Below are positions 33,052 to 42,453 of a DNA stretch of 64,000 nucleotides, one piece after another. A program made the translations under genes and the position numbers. The DNA comes from DASSTY01 sp035760645 (lineage in GTDB: Bacteria; Gemmatimonadota; Gemmatimonadetes; Gemmatimonadales; GWC2-71-9), in the NCBI GenBank assembly GCA_035760645.1, contig DASTSO010000117.1, positions 96,013 to 160,012 of the forward strand, written 5' to 3'. The notes below the pieces were generated by a model that worked only from the letters and a program-made list of their open reading frames with translations, was not told where the DNA came from and ran no database searches. The first letter of the stretch is position 1, and each line of letters opens with the position of its first letter.

Positions 33052-34872
33052 ATGGAGTCGGAGCCGAAGCGCCGCGGCCGTCTCCTCCTCAGCTGCGTGC
33101 TGGCCGGTGCGATCCTCCTCGCCCGGCCGGCCGCCGCGCAGATCACCGACACCCTCCCGCAGGACACCGCCCGCGTGGACACCGCGGGCTCCACCGCGCG
33201 CTACCTCCAGGGCCAGCGCAACGCCGCCGTGCGCGTGCCGCTGCTGCCGCTCCTCGGCGTCGAGGGGCCGCGGCCCGCGGGGACGCGTCTCGTCTTCGAC
33301 CGCGACTCGCTCGACATGATGACCGCGGCGTCGGTAGCCGAGGTGCTCGCCCGGGTGCCGGGGGTCTATCTGTGGCGCGGCGGGTGGACGGGGCAGCCCA
33401 TGCCCGCGAGCTACCAGGGCCGGGGCGCCACGGCAGTCGAGTACGAGCTCGACGGCCTGCCGTTCGTCGCGGTGGGGCCGGACAGCGTCGGGGTGGACCC
33501 GTCGCTCCTCGCCCCGAGTCTGCTGGAGCGCATCGAGGTCGAGCGGTGGCCGGGGTTGCTGCGCGTGCACCTGTTCACGCGGCGGCACGACCGGCTCGCG
33601 GCGCGCTCCCGGATCGGGGCCGCCCGCGGCGACGTGAAGCTCGCGCGCTACGAGGCCGCGATCGAGCGCCGGTTCGCCTCCGGCCTCGGCTTCACCATCG
33701 CGGGCGACTACCTCGACGTGCCGACGCGCACCGGCGCGAGCGGCCACTACCGGAACACGCAGTACTTCGCGCAGGGCGGCTGGTTCTCGCCGCGCGGCTT
33801 CGGGCTCCAGTACCAGCTGTTCCACATGGCCCCGACGCGCGATGCGTTCCAGGACGCCCTGATCGGCGACACGCTCTCGGCGGGCGTGCACGGCTCGCGG
33901 ACGGACATGCAACTGCGCGCGTCGTGGTCGCCGGGCCTGGGCGGGCCGGGCCCCCACGCGGATCTCCTCTACGGCCGGACGAGCTGGAGCGACACGACCG
34001 GCTTCCACCAGCAGGTAAATCAGGGCGGCGTCACCGCCGGCATTCGCACCGCGCGGCTCTCGGCGACCGGCACCGCGCTCCTGCGCTCGCGCTGGACCAC
34101 CCTCGACCTGCGGGGGGACGCCGCCTGGAATCCGATCCCGCTCCTCACGGCGCGCGTCGAGGGCCGCCTGCAGCGGCACGACGGCGGACGTACCACCGGC
34201 ATCGCCGGCGTGCAGGCCGGGATCGCCGTTCCCGCCGGGCTGCACCTGACCGCCTCGGGTCGCGTCGGGCACGAGGTCGCCGCCCCCGCGATCCTCACCG
34301 ACCCCGAGCAGCAGGTCGCCGACCTGCAGATACTCCTGGGTTGGGAGCGGCCATGGATCGGCGTCCAGGGCGGCTGGAGCCGGACGAAGTCGTACCTGCC
34401 GCACCGGTTCCCGCTCTTCCTGACGGTGGACTCGCTGCGCCCGGCGCCCGGGACCGACTGGCTCACCGTGTCGGGGCGCCTGGCGCCGGTGCAGTGGCTC
34501 CGGGTGGACGGCTGGTTCGAGACGCCGCGCGGCGGCACGGGCCCGGACGGCCAGCCGCCCGAGCATCTCGTCGGCACCGCGACGCTCCAGTCGAAGTTCC
34601 TGCGCGCGTTTCCGAGCGGCATCTTCGATCTCGAGCTCCAGCTCGGCCTCGAGCACTGGGGCGCCGGCACCATCGGCCTGGACGCCGGCGGTGTCCCCAT
34701 CGGCCTCGCGCCCGCCACCTTCTGGCGCAGCCACGTCCAGCTCGCCCTCGGCGACTTCGTGGCGTACTGGAGCCGCGAGAACCTCTCCGCCACCGCCCGC
34801 ACCTACGTCCCGGGATTCCCGATCCCGGGCTATGCGAACACGTTCGGCGTGCGGTGGGCGTTCACGAACTGA
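33052..34872 (+). CDS. TonB-dependent receptor-like protein with plug domain
   Basis: 606 aa outer-membrane protein. Signal peptide LLLSCVLAGAILLARPAAAQ. A plug-like segment follows (about residues 75-175): MMTAASVAEVLARVPGVYLWRGG, then YELDGLPFVAVG and LLERIEVERWPG. The rest is beta-strand rich to a final VRWAFTN. It is shorter than most TonB receptors (700-900 aa), so the barrel may have fewer or shorter strands, and no clear N-terminal TonB box is visible. The cargo is unknown. It begins 11 bases after pepA. Confidence 0.82.
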   Translation: MESEPKRRGRLLLSCVLAGAILLARPAAAQITDTLPQDTARVDTAGSTARYLQGQRNAAVRVPLLPLLGVEGPRPAGTRLVFDRDSLDMMTAASVAEVLARVPGVYLWRGGWTGQPMPASYQGRGATAVEYELDGLPFVAVGPDSVGVDPSLLAPSLLERIEVERWPGLLRVHLFTRRHDRLAARSRIGAARGDVKLARYEAAIERRFASGLGFTIAGDYLDVPTRTGASGHYRNTQYFAQGGWFSPRGFGLQYQLFHMAPTRDAFQDALIGDTLSAGVHGSRTDMQLRASWSPGLGGPGPHADLLYGRTSWSDTTGFHQQVNQGGVTAGIRTARLSATGTALLRSRWTTLDLRGDAAWNPIPLLTARVEGRLQRHDGGRTTGIAGVQAGIAVPAGLHLTASGRVGHEVAAPAILTDPEQQVADLQILLGWERPWIGVQGGWSRTKSYLPHRFPLFLTVDSLRPAPGTDWLTVSGRLAPVQWLRVDGWFETPRGGTGPDGQPPEHLVGTATLQSKFLRAFPSGIFDLELQLGLEHWGAGTIGLDAGGVPIGLAPATFWRSHVQLALGDFVAYWSRENLSATARTYVPGFPIPGYANTFGVRWAFTN

Positions 34873-34875
34873 CGC

Positions 34876-34915
34876 GACGCGCCCGGCGCCGATCGCTCTC
34901 GGCGCCGGGCGCGTC
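34876..34915 (+). terminator. Strong hairpin after the plug-domain gene
   Basis: 17-bp perfect stem (34876-34892 with 34899-34915), six-base loop TCGCTC, starting three bases after the stop codon. No T tract follows, so it may stabilise the mRNA 3' end or act with the next hairpin. Confidence 0.7.
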
Positions 34916-34930
34916 CGGGCGCTCCGATCC

Positions 34931-34975
34931 GCTCCGGGACGGCGGAGCAGGGCACTGACTCCGCCGTCCCGGAGC
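34931..34975 (+). terminator. Second strong hairpin before yicC
   Basis: 17-bp perfect stem (34931-34947 with 34959-34975) with an 11-base loop, followed by CTAAGCTCGC without a T run. It isolates the housekeeping gene run from the plug-domain gene. Confidence 0.65.
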
Positions 34976-35093
34976 CTAAGCTCGCTCGACGGCTCAACCG
35001 ATCCTCAACACCGCCCGGCCCCCGCACCCCTACCCCGAACCCCGCTTCGCGCTTAACTTTGGGGACTTTGCCAACTCCTTGAAAGGAGCCGGT

Positions 35094-35972
35094 TTGCCGC
35101 TCAGCATGACGGGGTTCGGGGCCGCCGAAGGGCCGGTGGCGGGCGGACGCCTGCGGGTGGAGATCCGCACGGTCAACCACCGCTTCTTCAATCTGGCGCC
35201 CAAGCTGCCCGGCGACCTCGCCGCCATGGAAGGCGAGCTGCGCGAGCGGCTGCGGCAGTTCTTCGAGCGCGGCCACCTGTCCGTCTACGTGCAGTGGCTC
35301 GAGCGGCCGACGGCGGAGGAGCGCGCCCTCTCGATCGACCTCGACCGCGCCCGCGCCGTCACCGAGCGGTTCCGCGAGCTCCAGACGGCGCTCGGGCTGG
35401 AGGGCGGCGTCTCGCTCGAGCTCGTCGTGCGGCAGCCCGACGTGCTGACGACGACCGCCGCGGAGACGCCGGTGGCCACCTGGGCCGAGGTCGAGCCGAT
35501 CGTCGCGCAGGCGGCGGGCGAGTGCGTCGCGATGCGCCAGCGCGAGGGCGCGGCGCTCGTCGCCGAACTCCGGCATCGTCTCGACCTCCTCGAGGCGTCG
35601 GCGGCCGTGATCGCCGCGCGGGCGCCCGAGCGGCTGGTGCGCGAGCGCGACCGGCTCCGCGTCCAGGTGGGCGAGCTCCTCGACGGACGCCAGGTGGACG
35701 AGGGCCGGCTCGCGCAGGAGCTCGCCTTCCTCGCCGACCGGCTCGACATCACCGAGGAGCTGGTGCGCTTCCGCGCCCACGTCGCCGCCTGCCGCGAGGC
35801 GCTCGCGCAGGACAAGCCGGTGGGCAAGCAGCTCGGCTTCCTCGCCCAGGAGCTCGGGCGCGAGGTGAACACGATGGGCTCCAAGGCCAACGACGCCGAG
35901 ATCACCCAGCAGGTGATCGCGATGAAGGGCGAGCTCGAGAAGTTCCGCGAGCAGCTCGAGAACCTCGAGTGA
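35094..35972 (+). CDS. yicC: YicC family endoribonuclease-like protein
   Basis: 292 aa. Starts with the conserved SMTGFGAAEG and RVEIRTVNHRFFNLAPKLPG, ends LGREVNTMGSKANDAEITQQ, the defining C-terminal block. YicC is reported as an endoribonuclease in E. coli. TTG 35094 is preferred: AAAGGAG lies five bases before it, whereas ATG 35106 is 17 bases away. The stop overlaps gmk's GTG, a pairing conserved in many bacteria. First gene of a long forward gene run. Confidence 0.94.
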   Translation: MPLSMTGFGAAEGPVAGGRLRVEIRTVNHRFFNLAPKLPGDLAAMEGELRERLRQFFERGHLSVYVQWLERPTAEERALSIDLDRARAVTERFRELQTALGLEGGVSLELVVRQPDVLTTTAAETPVATWAEVEPIVAQAAGECVAMRQREGAALVAELRHRLDLLEASAAVIAARAPERLVRERDRLRVQVGELLDGRQVDEGRLAQELAFLADRLDITEELVRFRAHVAACREALAQDKPVGKQLGFLAQELGREVNTMGSKANDAEITQQVIAMKGELEKFREQLENLE

Positions 35973-36640
35973 GACCCTTCCTCCTCGTCCTCAGCTCGCC
36001 GTCGGGCGGCGGGAAGAGCTCGATCGCCAAGGCGCTCCTCGCGCGCGGCGACATCGGCTACTCGGTGAGCGCCACCACGCGCGCCATGCGGGCGGGCGAG
36101 CAGGACGGCCGCGACTACCACTTCCTCGCGCGCGAGGAGTTCCTGCGGCGCGAGGCGGCGGGGGAGTTCGTCGAGTACGCCGAGTACAACGGCAATCTCT
36201 ACGGCACCCTCAAGGCGGAGGTCGAGAAGCTCTTCGCCCGCGGGCAGCACGCGCTGCTCGACATCGAGATCCAGGGCGCGCGGCTGGTGCGCGAGCGCTT
36301 CCCGAACGCGGTCTTCGTCTTCATCCTCCCGCCCTCGGCCGAGGTGCTCGTCGAACGGCTGGCGGGCCGGCAGACCGAGACCGTCGAGGTGATCCGCCAG
36401 CGGCTCGGCGTCGCGGCGGAGGAACTGCTCGCCGTCACGGAGTACGACTACGTCGTCGTCAACGACGACCTGCAGGACGCGGTGGACCAGGTCGCCTCGA
36501 TCATCACGGCCGAGAGCCGGCGCGTGTCGCGCCAGGCGGACCTCGCGGCCGGCATCGACGCGCTCCGGCGCGCCGTCGGCGACCACGCCGCCACCTACGC
36601 GGGGCTCCACCCCGCGGCCCTCGAACGCACGAAGGAGTAA
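35969..36640 (+). CDS. gmk: Guanylate kinase
   Basis: 223 aa, phosphorylates GMP to GDP. P-loop SSPSGGGKSSIAKALL at the N-terminus, SATTRAMRAGEQDGRDYHF (GMP site), VEYAEYNGNLYGT, and DIEIQGARLVRERF. GTG start overlapping the yicC stop (GTGA). Slightly longer than usual (about 205 aa) at the C-terminus. rpoZ follows three bases later, the standard gmk-rpoZ order. Confidence 0.97.
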   Translation: MRPFLLVLSSPSGGGKSSIAKALLARGDIGYSVSATTRAMRAGEQDGRDYHFLAREEFLRREAAGEFVEYAEYNGNLYGTLKAEVEKLFARGQHALLDIEIQGARLVRERFPNAVFVFILPPSAEVLVERLAGRQTETVEVIRQRLGVAAEELLAVTEYDYVVVNDDLQDAVDQVASIITAESRRVSRQADLAAGIDALRRAVGDHAATYAGLHPAALERTKE

Positions 36641-36643
36641 GGC

Positions 36644-36853
36644 ATGCGCATCGTCACCCCGACCGAAGTCGCCAAGCAGGCGGGCAACAAGTACCTCGGC
36701 GTCCTCGTGGCGGCGAAGTTCGCCCGCTACCTGAACGAGTTCCCGCGGCTGCCCGGCGAAGAGGCCGTGAAGCTGACGACCAAGTCGCTCGACGTCCTCA
36801 CCGAGGGCGAGCTCAACTACAAGCTGGTCCGCCGCCGCCGCAGCGAGGCCTGA
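36644..36853 (+). CDS. rpoZ: RNA polymerase omega subunit
   Basis: 69 aa. MRIVTPTEVAKQAGNKYLGV, VAAKFARYLNE and KLTTKSLDVLTEGEL correspond to the omega fold, though the usual RVVEVVKRARQ core is diverged. Identity is supported mainly by position directly after gmk and before coaBC, the conserved gmk-rpoZ-dfp order. Omega aids assembly of the polymerase and ppGpp response. Confidence 0.85.
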   Translation: MRIVTPTEVAKQAGNKYLGVLVAAKFARYLNEFPRLPGEEAVKLTTKSLDVLTEGELNYKLVRRRRSEA

Positions 36854-36863
36854 GGCGCCGGCC

Positions 36864-38057
36864 ATGTGGGCGGGCCGGCACGTCGTCCTCGGCGTCTCGG
36901 GCGGGATCGCGAGCTACAAGAGCGTCCTCCTCGCCCGCCGCCTGAGCGAAGCCGGCGCCCGCGTGGACGTGGTGCTCACCCGTGGGGCGGGCGAGTTCGT
37001 CCGCCCCGTGGTCTTCGAGGCGCTCACCGGGCGCCCCGTCCTCACGTCCGTCTGGGACCGGGACGGGGCGCTCACGCACGTCCGGCTCGGCCAGCAGGCC
37101 GACCTCGTCCTCGTGGCGCCCGCCACGGCGCACCTCATCGCCCGGGTGGCGCAGGGGCTCGCCGACGACTTCCTCACCACCATGCTCCTCGCGACCACCG
37201 CGCCCGTGCTCATGGCGCCGGCGATGAACGACGAGATGTTCGCGAGCCCGATCACCCAGGCCAATCTCGAGCGGCTGCGGACCCGCGGCGTGGAGTTCGT
37301 GGGCCCCGAGACGGGCCCGCTCGCGGAAGGGCCGTCCGACCGGCCCGGCCGGATGAGCGAGCCCGAGACCATCCTCGCCCATGCGGCGCGCGCGATGCGG
37401 CGGGGCGGCGAGCTCTCCGGCCGGCGGATCGTCGTCACCGCCGGGCCCACCCGCGAGGCGATCGACCCGGTGCGGGTCATCACCAACCGCTCGAGCGGGA
37501 AGATGGGCTACCGCATCGCCGAGGCCGCCTGGGAGCGGGGGGCGGAGGTGGTGCTGATCGCCGGGCCCACGGCGCTGCCCGATCCCCCGGGCGTGCGGCT
37601 GCGGCGGATCGAGACGACCGCGGAGATGGAAGCCGCGGTGCGCGAGGAGCTTCCGGCCGCCGCCGTGCTGGTCATGGCCGCGGCCCCGGCCGACTTCCGG
37701 CCCAGCGAGCCGGCGGAGGGGAAGCGGCCCCGGAGCGCGGGCGCGCTTGCCATCCCCGTGCAGCCGACCGATGATATCCTGGCGGCCACGCGCGATGTCC
37801 GCCCCGCCGGGAGCGTCATCGTCGGCTTCGCCCTGGAAACGGGGGACGCGGAGACCAAGGGCCGCGCCAAGCTCGCCCGGAAGGACCTGGACCTCATCGT
37901 CGTCAACGACGCGCTGGAGCCCGGCGCCGGCTTCGACGTCGATACCAACCGCGTGGTGATCGTGAGCCGCGAAGGCGAAGCGCACGCCCTGCCCCTGCAG
38001 TCGAAGCGCGCGGTGGCCGAGGCGATCCTCGATGCCGTGGAGGCCCGCCTTGGCTGA
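36864..38057 (+). CDS. coaBC: Bifunctional phosphopantothenoylcysteine synthetase/decarboxylase
   Basis: 397 aa, makes 4'-phosphopantetheine precursor of CoA. The CoaC half (residues 1-185) has VLGVSGGIASYKSVLLAR, APATAHLIARVAQGLADDF and APAMNDEMF; the CoaB half has VTAGPTREAIDPVRVITN and SSGKMGYRIAEAA, with VIVGFALETGD near the end. The CoaC active-site His is that of LTHVRLG. The overlap with the downstream udg suggests coupling. Confidence 0.97.
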   Translation: MWAGRHVVLGVSGGIASYKSVLLARRLSEAGARVDVVLTRGAGEFVRPVVFEALTGRPVLTSVWDRDGALTHVRLGQQADLVLVAPATAHLIARVAQGLADDFLTTMLLATTAPVLMAPAMNDEMFASPITQANLERLRTRGVEFVGPETGPLAEGPSDRPGRMSEPETILAHAARAMRRGGELSGRRIVVTAGPTREAIDPVRVITNRSSGKMGYRIAEAAWERGAEVVLIAGPTALPDPPGVRLRRIETTAEMEAAVREELPAAAVLVMAAAPADFRPSEPAEGKRPRSAGALAIPVQPTDDILAATRDVRPAGSVIVGFALETGDAETKGRAKLARKDLDLIVVNDALEPGAGFDVDTNRVVIVSREGEAHALPLQSKRAVAEAILDAVEARLG

Positions 38058-38925
38058 CGCGCGGGAGGAGCTGCGCCGGCGCTACCTGGCCCAGCAGGCC
38101 GAGCTCGGCGGGAGCGAGATCATCCTTGGCCGGCCGCTCGGCGAGCGGCCGAGGGCCGCCGGGGAGACCGCACAAGCACCGGGCGGGCCGACGCCGGCGG
38201 CGGTGCCGGCCGGGGGAGGAAGGGAGGCAGCGATGGCGAAGGACGACGCGCCGGCGCGCGGTGCGGGCGATGGGACCGGCGGCGAGCCCCCGAAGTGGCT
38301 CAAGGGCGCGCCCCCGATTCCGGGACCCGGCCTCGACGCGATGCCCGGCATCCTCCCGCCGGACCTCGAGGCGATGGACTCGCTCGAGCAGATCGCCGAG
38401 CGCATCCGCACCACCTGGTGCTGCGAGTCGCTCTGTCCCAAGCGCACGCACGCGGTGCCGGGCGAGGGGAACCCGCGCGCGCGCCTCATGCTCGTCGGCG
38501 AGGCGCCGGGCCAGACCGAGGACGAGACGGGCCGGCCCTTCGTCGGCGCCGCGGGCAATCTCCTGAACAGCATCCTCGAGGCGGTGGACCTGAAGCGCGA
38601 GGACGTCTTCATCGCCAACGTGGTGAAGTGCCGGCCGCCGATGAACCGCAAGCCGCTCCCCGACGAGGTGGCGAGCTGCATTCCGTATCTCTGGCGCCAG
38701 ATCGCGCTGGTGCGTCCGAAGGTGATCCTCACCCTCGGCGGCACGGCGGCCGAGGCGCTCCTCGGCGTCAAGTCGAGCCTGGGCCAGCTCCGCGGCAAGG
38801 TCCACTCCTACGGCGGCATTCCGCTCGTCGCCACGTACCACCCCGCAGCGCTGCTGCGCAACCCCAACTGGAAGAAGCCGACCTGGGATGACGTCCGCAT
38901 CGCCCGTCAGCTCCTCGACCGCTGA
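38050..38925 (+). CDS. Uracil-DNA glycosylase, family 4 (Fe-S)
   Basis: 291 aa. The catalytic domain starts after a Pro/Ala/Gly-rich extension of about 85 residues. Fe-S cysteines: Cys pair in WCCESLCPKRTHAV, and CRPP and SCIPYL downstream. Motif A GEAPGQTEDETGRPFVG and motif B-like HPAALLRNP are typical of family 4. It excises uracil from DNA. TTG 38050 has GGAGG six bases upstream and overlaps coaBC by eight bases; ATG 38032 is possible. Its end overlaps dnaB by 38 bases. Confidence 0.9.
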   Translation: MADAREELRRRYLAQQAELGGSEIILGRPLGERPRAAGETAQAPGGPTPAAVPAGGGREAAMAKDDAPARGAGDGTGGEPPKWLKGAPPIPGPGLDAMPGILPPDLEAMDSLEQIAERIRTTWCCESLCPKRTHAVPGEGNPRARLMLVGEAPGQTEDETGRPFVGAAGNLLNSILEAVDLKREDVFIANVVKCRPPMNRKPLPDEVASCIPYLWRQIALVRPKVILTLGGTAAEALLGVKSSLGQLRGKVHSYGGIPLVATYHPAALLRNPNWKKPTWDDVRIARQLLDR

Positions 38926-40294
38926 TCCCTACGTCGGCCGCTCGGCGCCGTGGAGCAACGAGGCCGAGCAGGCCGTGCTCGGCGCCATGCTGCTCGACCA
39001 GGACGCCGCGCTGCGCGCGGCGGAGCTGGTCGACGACACGATGTTCTACAAGGAGGGGCACCGCCGGCTCTTCCGCGTGATGCAGACGCTGACCGAGCAC
39101 CGCACGGTCATCGACCACGTCACCCTGCGCGACGAGCTGCTCCGGCGCGGCGAGCTCGAGATCTGCGGCGGGCTCGAGTACATCGCCGAGCTGGTGGAGG
39201 CGGTGCCGACGGCGGCGAACCTCGAGTTCCACGCGAAGATCGTCAAGGAGAAGTCGACGCTCCGGAAGCTGATCGAGGCGGCGACCTCGATCGTCACCGA
39301 GGCCTACGACGGCAAGTCCACGGCGAGCGAGCTCCTCGACAAGGCGGAGAGCCGGGTCTTCCAGATCTCCACGCAGCGCGGGCAGGACGGCTTCACGCGC
39401 ATCAAGGAGATGCTGTGGCCGGCGATGGAGCGCATCGAAATGCTCCAGCGCGCCGGCAAACCGATTACCGGGGTGCCGAGCGGGTTCGACAAGCTGGACG
39501 AGATGACGAACGGCTTCCAGCCGAGCGAGCTCGTGATCGTCGCCGCGCGCCCGTCGATGGGCAAGACCGCGTTCGTGCTGAACATCGCCACCCACGCGGC
39601 CACCGAAGGCCATGGCGTGGCGATCTTCTCGCTCGAAATGTCGAAGGAGTCCCTGGTCCATCGTATGCTCACCGCCGAGGCGCGGGTGGACAGCCAGCGG
39701 GTCCGCAAGGGCATGCTGCGCGACACCGACTTCACCTATCTCGCGCGCGCGGCGGGCGTGCTGCAGGGGGCGCCGCTCTGGATCGACGACACCCCGGCGC
39801 TCACGCTCCTCGAGATGCGCTCGAAGTGCCGGCGGCTCAAGACCGAGAACGACATCCAGATCGTGATCGTGGACTACCTGCAGCTCATGCGGAGCCCGGA
39901 GTACGCCGACAACCGGGTGCAGGAGATCTCGGACATCTCGCGCTCGCTCAAGGCGCTGGCGCGCGAGCTGAACGTCCCCGTCGTGGCCCTCTCGCAGCTC
40001 TCGCGCGCCAGCGAGCAGCGCGGCGGCGAGCGGAAGCCGATCCTCTCCGACCTGCGCGACTCGGGCGCGATCGAGCAGGACGCCGACCTCGTGATGTTCA
40101 TCCACCGGCCGGAGTACTACGACCGGGAGGACGAGTCGAAGAAGGGCCTCGCCGAGATCATGGTGGCGAAGCACCGTAACGGTCCCACCGGGGACATCGA
40201 CCTCGCCTTCAACCGCGAGTACACGCGCTTCGACAACCTGGCGCGCGAGCATCAGGGCGGCCCGGGCGGGCCGCCGCAGGACTACGACGAGTAG
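38888..40294 (+). CDS. dnaB: Replicative DNA helicase
   Basis: 468 aa hexameric 5'-3' helicase. The N-terminal domain starts PWSNEAEQAVLGAMLLD; the RecA-like domain has Walker A ARPSMGKTAF (Lys226), IVIVDYLQLM (Walker B), ALSQLSRASEQR and SDLRDSGAIEQDADLVMF. No intein. ATG 38888 is the only reasonable start and lies inside udg, indicating coupled expression. radA follows after 19 bases. Confidence 0.98.
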   Translation: MTSASPVSSSTADPYVGRSAPWSNEAEQAVLGAMLLDQDAALRAAELVDDTMFYKEGHRRLFRVMQTLTEHRTVIDHVTLRDELLRRGELEICGGLEYIAELVEAVPTAANLEFHAKIVKEKSTLRKLIEAATSIVTEAYDGKSTASELLDKAESRVFQISTQRGQDGFTRIKEMLWPAMERIEMLQRAGKPITGVPSGFDKLDEMTNGFQPSELVIVAARPSMGKTAFVLNIATHAATEGHGVAIFSLEMSKESLVHRMLTAEARVDSQRVRKGMLRDTDFTYLARAAGVLQGAPLWIDDTPALTLLEMRSKCRRLKTENDIQIVIVDYLQLMRSPEYADNRVQEISDISRSLKALARELNVPVVALSQLSRASEQRGGERKPILSDLRDSGAIEQDADLVMFIHRPEYYDREDESKKGLAEIMVAKHRNGPTGDIDLAFNREYTRFDNLAREHQGGPGGPPQDYDE

Positions 40295-40313
40295 CGGAAG
40301 GGCAGCAACGACG

Positions 40314-41696
40314 ATGGCGAAGGCGCGGAGCGTGTACCGGTGCGTGGAGTGCGGCCACGACCACCCGAAGTGGGTGGGCCGCTGCGAGGCGTGCGGCGAG
40401 TGGAACACCGTGGCGGAGGAGCCGGTGGCCGTGACGAAGGCGGGAGGGCGGCCGGGCGGCCGGGCGGGCGGGGGCCTCCGCCTGTCCGCCACCGCGGCCG
40501 TTCCGCCCGCGCGATTGCGCGACATCTCGGGCCAGCCGCTCGAGCGCTGGCGTACGGGGATCCGCGAGTTCGACTTCGTGCTGGGCGGCGGGATCGTGCC
40601 GGGCTCGATGACGCTCATCGGCGGCGAGCCGGGGATCGGCAAGTCCACGCTCCTGCTGCAGGCCGCGGCGCGCCTCGAGGCGGCAGGGCACTCCGTGCTC
40701 TACGCGAGCGGCGAAGAGTCGCCCGACCAGATCCGGCTCCGGGCCGAGCGGCTCCGGGAGGACGCGGGCGCGGTGCACGTCGTCGGCGAGACGCGCCTCG
40801 AGGGCGTCACCGAGTCCGCCCAGGCGCTCGGGGCGAGCATCGTCGTGGTGGACTCGATCCAGACCGTCTACACCGAGCTGCTCGAGAGCGCCCCCGGCAA
40901 CGTCGGCCAGGTGCGCGAGTGCTCGGGCCAGCTCATGCGGTTCGCCAAGGACACCGGCACGGCGGTCGTGGTCGTGGGCCACGTGACGAAGGGCGGCGGA
41001 ATCGCGGGTCCCAAGACGCTGGAGCACATCGTGGACACGGTGCTCTACTTCGAGGGCGAGTCCACGCTCGACTACCGGCTCCTCCGCGCCACCAAGAACC
41101 GCTTCGGCTCGGTCGACGAGCTCGGGGTCTTCTCGATGACCGAGCACGGCCTCGAGGCGGTGCCCAATCCCTCCGCCGTCTTCCTCGCCGCGCGCGAGAG
41201 CGGCATCAGCGGGAGCGCCGTCACGCCCCTCATGGAGGGGACGCGGCCGGTGCTCGTCGAGGTGCAGGCGCTCGCCGCGAAGAGCGGCTACGGGACGCCG
41301 CAGCGCGTCGCGACCGGGCTCGATCCCAAGCGGCTCGCCGTGCTCCTCGCCGTGCTCGAGCGGCGCGCCGAGACGAGCTTCGCCGATCTCGACGTCTTCA
41401 TCCAGGTGACCGCCGGCGTGCGGCTCAACGAGCCGGGCTCGGACCTCGCCGTCGCCGCCGCCCTCGTCTCGAGCCTCTACAACCGCCCCACGCCCGCCGA
41501 CGCGATCTTCATCGGCGAGATCGGCCTGGGCGGCGAGATCCGTCCCACCGGCGGCATCGAGCGGCGAGTCGCCGAGGCCGCGCGCCTCGGCTTCCAGCGC
41601 GTCTTCGCCTCCGCCCGCGCGACGCCGCAGGTGGCGGGCGTCGAAGTGATCCCGGTCGCGCACGTCGACCAGCTCGTGCGGGCGCTCGCCGCGTGA
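40314..41696 (+). CDS. radA: DNA repair protein RadA/Sms
   Basis: 460 aa. N-terminal Zn finger YRCVECGHDHPKWVGRCEAC, RecA-like core with Walker A GGEPGIGKSTLLLQ, the RadA-specific KNRFGSVDELGVF, and a C-terminal Lon-like domain (RVATGLDPKRLAVLLAVLE through GEIGLGGEIRPTGGIERRV). A branch-migration helicase in recombinational repair. All expected parts are present at normal length. Confidence 0.98.
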   Translation: MAKARSVYRCVECGHDHPKWVGRCEACGEWNTVAEEPVAVTKAGGRPGGRAGGGLRLSATAAVPPARLRDISGQPLERWRTGIREFDFVLGGGIVPGSMTLIGGEPGIGKSTLLLQAAARLEAAGHSVLYASGEESPDQIRLRAERLREDAGAVHVVGETRLEGVTESAQALGASIVVVDSIQTVYTELLESAPGNVGQVRECSGQLMRFAKDTGTAVVVVGHVTKGGGIAGPKTLEHIVDTVLYFEGESTLDYRLLRATKNRFGSVDELGVFSMTEHGLEAVPNPSAVFLAARESGISGSAVTPLMEGTRPVLVEVQALAAKSGYGTPQRVATGLDPKRLAVLLAVLERRAETSFADLDVFIQVTAGVRLNEPGSDLAVAAALVSSLYNRPTPADAIFIGEIGLGGEIRPTGGIERRVAEAARLGFQRVFASARATPQVAGVEVIPVAHVDQLVRALAA

Positions 41697-41732
41697 GCGC
41701 GCCCGCGAGCGCCGCCCCGAGCCTCGGCTGAG

Positions 41733-42431
41733 ATGGCGGTCGGCGTGATCGTCGTGGCCGGCGGGCGCGGCACCCGGCTCGGCGGCGATGTCCCCAAGCA
41801 GTATCTCCCCGTGGCCGGCGTGCCGCTCCTCCTCCGCACGCTCGCGCCGTTCCTCGCGCATGCCGACGTTCGCCATCTCGCGCTCGTCCTCCCGGCCGAG
41901 GACGTCGCCGCGCCGCCCCCGTGGCTCGCGCCCGTGCTCGAGGGCGGCCGCGGGCGCGTGCACCTCGCCCCCGGCGGCCGCGAGCGTGCGGACTCGGTGG
42001 CGGCCGGGCTCGCCGCCCTCCCCGACGAGTGCGACGTGGTCCTCGTCCACGACGCCGCCCGGCCCTTCGTGGCGGCCGCGACGATCGACGGCGTCATCGC
42101 CGGCGCGCGCCGGGGCGAGGGCGCGGTCGCGGCGGTGCCCGTGAGCGATACCATCAAGGAGGCGACCGCGCCGGGCGCCACGCTCGTCGCGCGCACGGTG
42201 CCGCGCGAGCGGCTCTGGCGGGCACAGACCCCGCAGGGATTCCCCCGCGCCGTCCTCGCGCGAGCCCACGCGTCGGCCCGCGCCGCCGGGATGCCCGCCA
42301 CCGACGACGCGGCGCTCGTCGAGCGGCTCGGCGTCCCCGTGCGCCTCGTCCCCGACAGCGCGCGCAACTTCAAGGTGACGACCGCCGAGGACCTCGAGCT
42401 CGCCGAGCTCTGGGCGAGGCACGTCTCGTGA
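41733..42431 (+). CDS. ispD: 2-C-methyl-D-erythritol 4-phosphate cytidylyltransferase
   Basis: 232 aa, MEP pathway for isoprenoids. CTP-binding VVAGGRGTRLGGDVPKQYLP, then PGGRERADSVAAGLAALP, VLVHDAARPFV and RAQTPQGFPRAVL are hallmark blocks. 36 bases after radA. No ispF follows; the next gene is tsaC-like, so the usual ispD-ispF pairing is absent here. Confidence 0.96.
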   Translation: MAVGVIVVAGGRGTRLGGDVPKQYLPVAGVPLLLRTLAPFLAHADVRHLALVLPAEDVAAPPPWLAPVLEGGRGRVHLAPGGRERADSVAAGLAALPDECDVVLVHDAARPFVAAATIDGVIAGARRGEGAVAAVPVSDTIKEATAPGATLVARTVPRERLWRAQTPQGFPRAVLARAHASARAAGMPATDDAALVERLGVPVRLVPDSARNFKVTTAEDLELAELWARHVS

Positions 42432-42453
42432 GGCGGCGCGGGAGGCTCGGCGC

